Shown piece after piece: positions 57,696 to 64,000 of a DNA stretch of 64,000 nt; the first letter of the stretch is position 1; each line of letters begins with the position of its first letter. The notes below the pieces were generated by a model. It had not been told where the DNA came from. It searched no databases and was given only the letters and a program-made list of their open reading frames with translations. A program made the translations under genes and the position numbers. This DNA comes from UBA6115 sp050952935 (GTDB taxonomy: Bacteria > Bacillota > Clostridia > Christensenellales > Aristaeellaceae): the NCBI GenBank assembly GCA_050952935.1, contig JBMNLS010000001.1, forward strand, positions 1,178,001 through 1,242,000, in the 5' to 3' direction.

Positions 57696-60600
57696 TCAGG
57701 CCCGCCGCAGGCCCCGCGCCTGGTGCTGCCGCCGGGTCAGCGCCGCGATCTCAATAGCCAGCGCCTGGATGTCCTTCTCATCCCGTACCTGGAAGGTGTT
57801 CCCGGTGAGCGTGACCTGGCTGGATTGCTGATAGGTCCTACGGTTGTCATTGGACGCATAGGCGATGGAACTGGTTTTTGCCGTGTCTGTAAGATAGCGC
57901 GCCGCGTTTGCCACCACCTTTGCCTGCGCGCGGCTTTCCAGAAGCATGCCCTGACCCCAGCCTTTCATGGTCATTCGGCCTACTTCATCCCGGAACACCC
58001 GGGAAGGGGAGCGGATGTCCAGCTCACGCTTGGCGGCGAACACTGCTGCGCGGGCTGCCTGGACCATGGCCCTGACAACGCCTGACTGCCCTGCGCGAAT
58101 GCCTGCGCTCAGGCCCGCCATGGCCAACATGCCTTGAGGGTAGAGGAGACCTGGATAGAAGAGGCTTTGCATGGTTTGTGTAAATCGCTCGACCAGCGCC
58201 CTGGCTGCACTGGCCAGGTCATAGGAGGCTAAGCCCTGACCGATCCCGGCGGCTACATTTTGGCCAACGGGGATCATACGCGTGCTTGGGGACTGAATCC
58301 CCAGCGCAGCGTTGACGGCGGCTTCCAGGTTACCAGCCGTGGTTTCCGCGTCGCTGGTCCAGCCCGCCTGCGCCATAGCGCCACTGATGCCGGCCACGAT
58401 GTTTTCGCCCACTTCCGCGGTTTCCAGGGAAGATACAAAGGTCAATATAGCCTGAAGGTTTGCCATGTCCTCTTCGCTGACGCCTTCGCCTGCCTTGATG
58501 GCGGCGACCACCTCTGCGACATAGGTTTGTAGCCCGGCCAGGTTTTCTCCGCTCATTTTTGAGCCCAGTTCCTGGTTCACCGCACCTTTTGCGCCCAGCC
58601 CGAACCAGTCAAAGTCTAAGATCCCGCCCTTCATTTTCATGTAGTTTTGCAGTTGCACGTTGAGCATCTTCACAAAGCTCATTGTGCTGTATCCCCATTT
58701 GCCGCTGGTGAAATCCCCGGGGGCTGTCACTTCCGCTGCGGCCGCAGCAACCGCTTCCGGTGTGCCGGTCACTTTCGGGGTGATCAGGACGTGCATCGTC
58801 CCGTCTTCTTCGTAAGCCATCAGCGTGTCCGCTGTGATCCTGCTGGCTGGGACAAGGTTGACAGGGATCTCTTTGCCGTTTTCCCAGAATGTCGCGTTTG
58901 GATCATTGAGCACATCCGAGGGATTCTCATACTTTTCTGAGAGTCTCACCACGCCCTTGACCACGACCGGGTTGGCCGTCACGAAGGCATTGTAGGCAGT
59001 GAGGTCATAGCCTACGATACCCACCCAGCCCTCAATGTAGGACGGTTTGCTGACGCCTTCCTTGTCCTGATAGGCGGTGATCAGGGCGACCACTTCCGCT
59101 TTAAGCGCGGTCTTGTCTACATTAATCGCCTCCGCGTAGGCGTTCACAATGGCGTCGATCTGCGGGGAGGACAGGCTTGTGATGTCAATGCCCTCTGCCT
59201 GGAGGTAACTGGTAACGGTCGCAGCAACACCGCTGGGAGTGAGTGCTGCCGTAGACGCTCCGCCGGTCGCCTCCTCGTAGGCCAGCACAAAGGCGGTGAG
59301 CCCGCCGGGCGTCAGGCCTGTTGTATCAATTTTTTCTTTCTCCAGGTACTTGGCGATATAGGCAGTGATCTCATCCGGGGTGAGCGTGGAGACGTCTGCG
59401 CCAGCGGCTAGCTCTTTGTAGGCCGCAACCATGGCGGTGATGTTCTTTGGTGTGAGCCCGGTGACATCCGCACCCAGGACGGTTTCCGCGAAACTGGACA
59501 CGTAAGCCACCAAGCCCTGCGGGGTCAGGCTCGCCTTGTTTGCACCTTCCGGCACTTCCGTGTACTTGTCGATGAAGGCGGTCACCTTGGGCTGCAGCCT
59601 CACCACGGTTTCTGATTCGCTGTACTGGTCAATGACTGCCTGGGTGGTGATTGCGCCGGGATTGCTCGCAAACTCGCTCCACCGGGTCTGCGCGCCGGTC
59701 ATGTCCAGGTCCGTGGCAATCTTGAGCACTTCCTCGGGCAGAGAACCCGAGAACATCGCGCTGAGCCCCGTAAGGGTGCTCTGGTGATCGGTCACAAACT
59801 GCGTGAGCGCGGCCATTTGGTCTATCTGCGTGGTGAAGTCGATCTCCGGGAACAGCGCACTGACCTGTTCCTGGGTCATCCCGCTGTCCAGCAGGGCTTG
59901 GATCTGGGTCAGCACACCCAGGTATTCGGTCAGTGCGCCTTCATCCATCCCTTCGGTTAGTTTGTTCATCTCGTCCAGCACTGTCGCCATGCGCTGTTGG
60001 TCATTGTTGGACTGTGCGAGGTTGTACTGCCGCAGTTTCTCAGTCAGCGCATCAATGCCGCTGCCGGCCTCCTGGATCTCCGGCTGATTCCAGACTGGCA
60101 GGATCAGCCCTGCCAATAGTTCCGCGTAATCCTGAGCAGCCAACTTGCGGTTCTCAATGTACCGGGTATTCAGTGCGACCAGCGCGGCTTCTCTATCCGC
60201 GCCATCCTGCATCAGTTGGATGAGTTGGTACTCCTTGTCATACTGTGCATCCAGCTGTGCGTTGACAGCTGCCATGCCCTCAGCGGACGCGACGACCGCG
60301 GCCTCGTACACCGTGACGTCAGCGTCCATCTTGCCACGGGCCTGCGCGCGGGCGATCTCCGCATCGATCTTTTGCTGGATGGTCTCAAAGCCCTCCGCAT
60401 CTGCAGCGGTCAGCTTGTACTTGATCTCAATGGCTTCCCGGGTGTCCACCAGTTCCTGCAGGTGCAGCTTGTCCTTGTCGCTGAATTTCCCGGACTGCCT
60501 GCGCTTGAGCAGCCGGCTGATTTCTTTGTCCAGGCTGTCTAGGGTCTTGATATCAATCTCCATCTGATCGGACAGCGTGGTGTACCCGGCATCCTTTGCG

Positions 60601-62906
60601 TCCACCTGCTTTTCCTTCAGCGCGCTGCGGGTTTGCTCGGTCAAGCTCAGGAATGACTCAGTCCACTCCTTGACGACCGCTTGTTTCTTGTACCGGCTGC
60701 CTGCCCAGACATCCAGCAGGCCGTTCATCCACTCAGTGGCGTTTTGCTTGTCGCGGATGAAGTCCTCCTCAGTCATTCCAAAGAAGGAAAGCCCGCCACG
60801 CCCATAGAAGGTATCGGCGCCATTGGTCTTCCAGCTGTCTGCCGTTGCCTGCATGCCCTGGAGAGCTTCACGGGCTTTCTTGGCTCCGGTGGCATACTCG
60901 GCCAGCTTCACCGCGCCGTAGATAATCGCAGCAGACAAAGCGGCCATGGCAAGCTTTGAGCTGCCGATGGTTTTCACGAAGCCGCCAAGCCCGCCGCCTG
61001 CCATCTTTACACTAGCGGAAAACTTGCCCATGCCGGTAGCGAACTTACCAAGCCCAGCAGAAAGTTTGCCCACTGTGCCTACTGTCTTGCCCAGTATGAG
61101 GAGCGCCGGTCCAATGGCAGCGGCAAAGCCTGCGAACTTGATGATGTTCATCCGCTGGCTCTCGTCCATGCCAAGAAAGGCTGCCAGCATCTCATTGGCG
61201 CGCGCGATGATTTCCTGTATAGCCGGGTTCATGTCGTCACCCAGCTTCTGGGCGAAAAGTACCGCAGTGTTTTTGAGGTTGGTGAGCTTGCTCTGCGTGG
61301 TGGCGTACCGCTTGTTGGCCTCCACCGTCAAGGCGCTGTTGTCCTGCCAGGCCTTGTTCGCAGTCACCTGTGTGTCCCGGAACAACTGAGTCGCATTGGT
61401 CGCGCGCATCAGGGTATCCCGCAAGCGCACTTCAGCGATCCCAATATCAGCGAGGGTGGCGATCGCGCTAGCGCCTTCCTCATCCATCTTGGCCAGTCCG
61501 CCAATGAAAGCCTGGAAGGCTTCGGCCGGGTTGCTGTCCCAGAGCGTTTTGAACTGCTGCGCAGTCATCCCGGACACTTGTGCAAAGTCCTTCAAAGCCT
61601 GGCCGCCGGTTTCAGAGGCGACCTCCATCTTGACCAGCGCCTTGGAGAAGGCCGAGCCGCCCATCTGGGCTTCGATGCCGACTGCGGACAGCGCTGTGGC
61701 AAAGCCCAGGATTTGCGCTTCACTCAGGCCCACCTGGTGCCCGGCGCCTGCCAGGCGCATGGACATTTCCAGGATCTGGGACTCGGTGGCGGCGTAGTTG
61801 TTACCCAGGTCAACCAGCGTAGAGCCCAGGTTCTGAAACTCCGCCTGATTCATATCTGCGATGTTGGCAAACTTAGCCAGAGTCAAAGCTGCATCACTAG
61901 CAACAATATCTGTGCTGTTGCCCAGGTCGATCATGGTCTTGGCAAAGGTCATCAGGTGTTCGTTGGAAATACCCATCTGACCTGCGACTGCGACGACCTC
62001 CGCGATGTCTGTACCAGACGCAGCCACCTGGGTGGACATCTGCTTGATGGCACCCGATATGGCGGTGAATTCTTCTTCCGTTGCGTCCACCGTCTTGCGA
62101 ACCGAGGTAAAGGCACTCTCAAAGTCGATGGATGACTTGATGGCAGTAGCCCCTAGCGCCAGGATGGGCGTGGTGAGGGTGCGGGAGAATCCCCGGCCTG
62201 CGGACACGAGCGACTTCGAGATCTTCTCGCTCTTCTTGGCGAAGGCAGTCAGGTGATCCCCGGCCTTGGTCCAGGCGGACTGCTGCCGGTACAGCTCTTG
62301 GGTCAGTTTCTTAAGCTCAGCCTCGGTAGCCTTGAGCTCTGCCTTAGCGTTATTGAGATTGGTCGCAGCCTTGGATACGGCGTCCGCGTTGTTTTGAAGG
62401 GTCTTGCTGTTGGACTTGATCTGGCCTTCCAAGAGCTTGACTTTATCCCTTGCGGCAAGGCTCTCTGCCTTGAAGCTTTCCAGGTTCTGCTTGGCGGCAA
62501 TCGTCGCGGAGTCCGCGTCACCCAGGGAGGCGCGCAGGCGGTTGTACTGCTGGCCTGCCGCGTTCACCTCCCCTTTGAGGCGCTCATACTCCACGCGTGC
62601 CTGTGCCAGCGACTGCTTCATTTTCTCCTGGCGGGAGAAGGAGTCTGTCAGTTTCTGGTTGGTCAGTACCAGCGCGCGGGAATACTGGTCAACGGCACGC
62701 GTCTGCTCCTTTTGCTTGCTGCTCAGCAGGGCGAGCCGTGCTTCTGTTCCCTGAATGGACTTCTCAAAGTTCGCAACCCCTGCACCCGCTAGCTTGAAGG
62801 TGCTCTCGGCTTCCTTGATCTGCTGGTTGATGGTACGCAGGTTGCGGCTGAAGTTATCGCTGTCCAGTGACAGCGCCACCACCAACTCGCGCAGGACTTC
62901 GCTCAT
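57696..62906 (-). CDS. Phage tail tape measure protein
   Basis: A 1,736-residue protein that sets tail length and enters the host during injection. The N-terminal 260 residues are coiled coil (SLDSDNFSRNLRTINQQIKEAESTFK onward), then the TP901-type tape measure domain (ATAIKSSIDFESAFTSVRKTVDATEEEF, LGFATALSAVGIEAQMGG). Hydrophobic helices near 620-690 come next. A middle region of five or six repeats of about 27-30 residues with the core L-T-P-x-x-(V/I)-x-A-x-(V/I)-x-x-Y occupies about 59040-59570. The C-terminus has TKPWGQGMLL-type motifs (GISGAMAQAGWTSD, LDIRSPSRVFRDEVG). ATG at 62906 follows GGAGGTGTTCTC. Confidence 0.93.
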   Translation of the reverse strand: MSEVLRELVVALSLDSDNFSRNLRTINQQIKEAESTFKLAGAGVANFEKSIQGTEARLALLSSKQKEQTRAVDQYSRALVLTNQKLTDSFSRQEKMKQSLAQARVEYERLKGEVNAAGQQYNRLRASLGDADSATIAAKQNLESFKAESLAARDKVKLLEGQIKSNSKTLQNNADAVSKAATNLNNAKAELKATEAELKKLTQELYRQQSAWTKAGDHLTAFAKKSEKISKSLVSAGRGFSRTLTTPILALGATAIKSSIDFESAFTSVRKTVDATEEEFTAISGAIKQMSTQVAASGTDIAEVVAVAGQMGISNEHLMTFAKTMIDLGNSTDIVASDAALTLAKFANIADMNQAEFQNLGSTLVDLGNNYAATESQILEMSMRLAGAGHQVGLSEAQILGFATALSAVGIEAQMGGSAFSKALVKMEVASETGGQALKDFAQVSGMTAQQFKTLWDSNPAEAFQAFIGGLAKMDEEGASAIATLADIGIAEVRLRDTLMRATNATQLFRDTQVTANKAWQDNSALTVEANKRYATTQSKLTNLKNTAVLFAQKLGDDMNPAIQEIIARANEMLAAFLGMDESQRMNIIKFAGFAAAIGPALLILGKTVGTVGKLSAGLGKFATGMGKFSASVKMAGGGLGGFVKTIGSSKLAMAALSAAIIYGAVKLAEYATGAKKAREALQGMQATADSWKTNGADTFYGRGGLSFFGMTEEDFIRDKQNATEWMNGLLDVWAGSRYKKQAVVKEWTESFLSLTEQTRSALKEKQVDAKDAGYTTLSDQMEIDIKTLDSLDKEISRLLKRRQSGKFSDKDKLHLQELVDTREAIEIKYKLTAADAEGFETIQQKIDAEIARAQARGKMDADVTVYEAAVVASAEGMAAVNAQLDAQYDKEYQLIQLMQDGADREAALVALNTRYIENRKLAAQDYAELLAGLILPVWNQPEIQEAGSGIDALTEKLRQYNLAQSNNDQQRMATVLDEMNKLTEGMDEGALTEYLGVLTQIQALLDSGMTQEQVSALFPEIDFTTQIDQMAALTQFVTDHQSTLTGLSAMFSGSLPEEVLKIATDLDMTGAQTRWSEFASNPGAITTQAVIDQYSESETVVRLQPKVTAFIDKYTEVPEGANKASLTPQGLVAYVSSFAETVLGADVTGLTPKNITAMVAAYKELAAGADVSTLTPDEITAYIAKYLEKEKIDTTGLTPGGLTAFVLAYEEATGGASTAALTPSGVAATVTSYLQAEGIDITSLSSPQIDAIVNAYAEAINVDKTALKAEVVALITAYQDKEGVSKPSYIEGWVGIVGYDLTAYNAFVTANPVVVKGVVRLSEKYENPSDVLNDPNATFWENGKEIPVNLVPASRITADTLMAYEEDGTMHVLITPKVTGTPEAVAAAAAEVTAPGDFTSGKWGYSTMSFVKMLNVQLQNYMKMKGGILDFDWFGLGAKGAVNQELGSKMSGENLAGLQTYVAEVVAAIKAGEGVSEEDMANLQAILTFVSSLETAEVGENIVAGISGAMAQAGWTSDAETTAGNLEAAVNAALGIQSPSTRMIPVGQNVAAGIGQGLASYDLASAARALVERFTQTMQSLFYPGLLYPQGMLAMAGLSAGIRAGQSGVVRAMVQAARAAVFAAKRELDIRSPSRVFRDEVGRMTMKGWGQGMLLESRAQAKVVANAARYLTDTAKTSSIAYASNDNRRTYQQSSQVTLTGNTFQVRDEKDIQALAIEIAALTRRQHQARGLRRA

Positions 62907-63088
62907 GAGAACACCTCCAATATATAGAAAATGAAGCGATGACGATAATTGAGATACAACCAGAGACGAAGCCCACAATCATTTTTGCCTGATAATTCTA
63001 TCTGCTTGTTTTATCCTGTTAGGATTGCATGCAGGAAAACACAATCCAATCTCGTTAAGTAGGCGAATACGTACACAAGGAGGACCAC

Positions 63089-63670
63089 ATGAGACTTTTT
63101 TTGAAGAAGGCCTTGCCTTTGATACTGGCCGTTCTTATCTGCATTACGGCGACAGTCAGCTTCGCAGAGCAGCCTAAGCAAAAAGAGATGACCGTTGAAG
63201 TAGAGGGGATGTCGGAGACTGTCCTAATGACGCGACATACGATCGATGGACGTTTGGCAATATGGTACGACGCGGACCATTTCTTTCCTGAAGCAATAGA
63301 AAATGGCGTGCGCTTTTTACTACTCAACAACCAACTCGAAAGTGAAGTGTCCTTCACGGTCAAGAGTTTGAATGATCCAGCTAACGTGGTAGAACCTATG
63401 CTTGAAGTTTTCGTCGCTGAGTATGCTGCACAAGGCTGGGATTGCGAAAAAGTGGATACCACAGGAATACTGCCACTATTCAATACTCCTGAGAGACCGG
63501 TGAGAGGTTTTATCGCACGTCAGGAAAGGGAGGCTGCACTGGTATATCTGAGTTACATCTCAGGTGGCTACTGTCTGTCTACCCTGCGCTTTCCGAATGA
63601 AGCCGCCGAAGGTTGGGGCAACAGAATGCTGTTTATGATCAACACTCTGGAATCTGTTGTCGGGAATTGA
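63089..63670 (+). CDS. Secreted protein, probable prophage moron
   Basis: A 193-residue exported protein on the strand opposite to the surrounding tail genes. A clear signal peptide (LKKALPLILAVLICITATVSFA) is followed by a mature domain of about 165 residues beginning EQPKQKEMTVEVEGMSETV. It has alternating strands and helices with no recognised family; there is a single membrane-free body. The ribosome site AAGGAGG is 6 bases from the ATG. The orientation, the own ribosome site and the signal peptide suggest a gene expressed during lysogeny that changes the host surface. No function is assigned. Confidence 0.75.
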   Translation: MRLFLKKALPLILAVLICITATVSFAEQPKQKEMTVEVEGMSETVLMTRHTIDGRLAIWYDADHFFPEAIENGVRFLLLNNQLESEVSFTVKSLNDPANVVEPMLEVFVAEYAAQGWDCEKVDTTGILPLFNTPERPVRGFIARQEREAALVYLSYISGGYCLSTLRFPNEAAEGWGNRMLFMINTLESVVGN

Positions 63671-63678
63671 CTTTGCGT

Positions 63679-63870
63679 CTATACATGCATAGATGGCCAC
63701 ACTTGATCAATGAAGGCCGCTTTCGGCTCCTGGCTGCAATGCTCACGCTGAGCATCCCAGGCACGCACTTGAAGAAAGCCCAGCATGTCCATCTCATCGA
63801 TCTCTTTCATCCGCCAGCCCGATTTGAGCAGCGTGTTATAGGTGGTATAGACATATTCCGGTAGGGTCAG
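63679..63870 (-). CDS. Tail assembly chaperone, downstream frame (T-like)
   Basis: Open frame encoding ALTLPEYVYTTYN, then KSGWRMKEIDEMDMLGFL, ending in QVWPSMHV. It has no convincing start codon with a ribosome site and overlaps the end of the upstream frame in the -1 direction. The IDEMD..F block is common in the T part of tail assembly chaperones, which is made as a fusion after -1 ribosomal slippage. The left coordinate is the stop codon; the right coordinate marks where the frame leaves the upstream one. Confidence 0.6.
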   Translation of the reverse strand: MTLPEYVYTTYNTLLKSGWRMKEIDEMDMLGFLQVRAWDAQREHCSQEPKAAFIDQVWPSMHV

Positions 63871-64000
63871 GGCTCCAGGCTCTCCAGGATCTCCTGGGCT
63901 TCCTGAGCCACCGGCTTCGTAGGAAAAGAGTCGAGCACCTCTGTCGTCTGTGTCTGCACGGCCATTATCGCCAGGGCAATGTCGTGCATCAGGCGATCGG
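63867..64000 (-). CDS. Tail assembly chaperone, upstream frame (G-like), 5' part outside window
   Basis: The last 43 codons of a gene that starts beyond the window: helical, ending QTTEVLDSFPTKPVAQEAQ then EILESLEP. Its location immediately before the tape measure gene and the overlap with a second frame support the gpG-like chaperone identity. The stop TGA is at 63867-63869. Confidence 0.6.
   Translation of the reverse strand, partial: DRLMHDIALAIMAVQTQTTEVLDSFPTKPVAQEAQEILESLEP

Larger units (their letters stand above)
38836..64000. mobile_element. Siphovirus-type prophage, left part
   Basis: Extends from the disrupted tRNA through an integrase-type serine recombinase, lysis genes and a leftward tail module to the end of the window. 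The module order, read leftward from 64000, is tail assembly chaperone, tape measure, DUF4314 protein, distal tail protein, tail endopeptidase-like protein, tail fibres, lysis. The head, packaging and early genes and the right attachment site are outside. The exact left boundary within the tRNA is uncertain. Confidence 0.85.

Overview
This window looks like a chromosomal segment of an uncultured or poorly characterised Clostridia-class Firmicute of fairly high GC. The evidence is gene content rather than taxonomy markers: a six-cysteine SCIFF ranthipeptide with its radical SAM maturase, a Firmicute-style 6S RNA, a regulator-potABCD polyamine operon, the RlmH and YebC families, strong AGGAGG ribosome sites, sigma-A promoters close to TTGACA/TATAAT, and an LLH-type phage holin. 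A family-level placement cannot be made from the sequence alone.

Positions 1 to about 24,650 are core chromosome, densely packed and mostly in one- to three-gene units: a PrsA/SurA-like foldase lipoprotein, a UDP-GlcNAc pair (GlmM plus a GlmU acetyltransferase-like protein), two small ECF/Gx-type membrane transporters (Gx and QueT), rlmH-recF, a degenerate protein-kinase-like protein, a CBS-domain family II pyrophosphatase, a flippase-like membrane protein, a zincin metallopeptidase, a glycerophosphodiesterase, YebC, a secreted SdrD_B-repeat protein, a nitroreductase, TadA, an Fe-alcohol dehydrogenase, the SCIFF system, an aminotransferase, MnmG and a glycosyltransferase. A 160-bp MITE-like inverted-repeat element sits between the aminotransferase gene and mnmG.

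Positions 24,774 to 35,678 are bracketed by two nearly identical 1,608-bp IS4-family elements. Between them lie a polyamine-uptake operon (XRE-cupin regulator, PotA, PotB, PotC, PotD), a GNAT acetyltransferase, a second membrane-anchored PotD-like protein coupled to a Sua5/YrdC enzyme, and a 6S RNA. Each IS copy lies 13 to 16 bp upstream of the -35 box of a strong promoter, one for the pot operon and one for 6S RNA.

Positions 35,700 to 38,780 look acquired: a diguanylate cyclase of visibly lower GC, a remnant of a large serine recombinase, and a HicA-HicB toxin-antitoxin pair with a perfect consensus promoter.

From about 38,836 to the end of the window is one end of a siphovirus-type prophage, apparently inserted in a tRNA-Ala(CGC) gene whose 3' part survives. 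Going rightwards it carries a large serine recombinase, a small partner gene, a RecD2-type helicase, a leftward lysis module (endolysin, membrane protein, holin), tail fibre and baseplate genes including a protein with a very long pentapeptide-repeat domain, the distal tail protein, the tape measure protein, a divergent secreted-protein gene that looks like a moron, and the end of a tail assembly chaperone with a probable -1 frameshift arrangement. The head genes, early genes and other attachment site lie outside the window.
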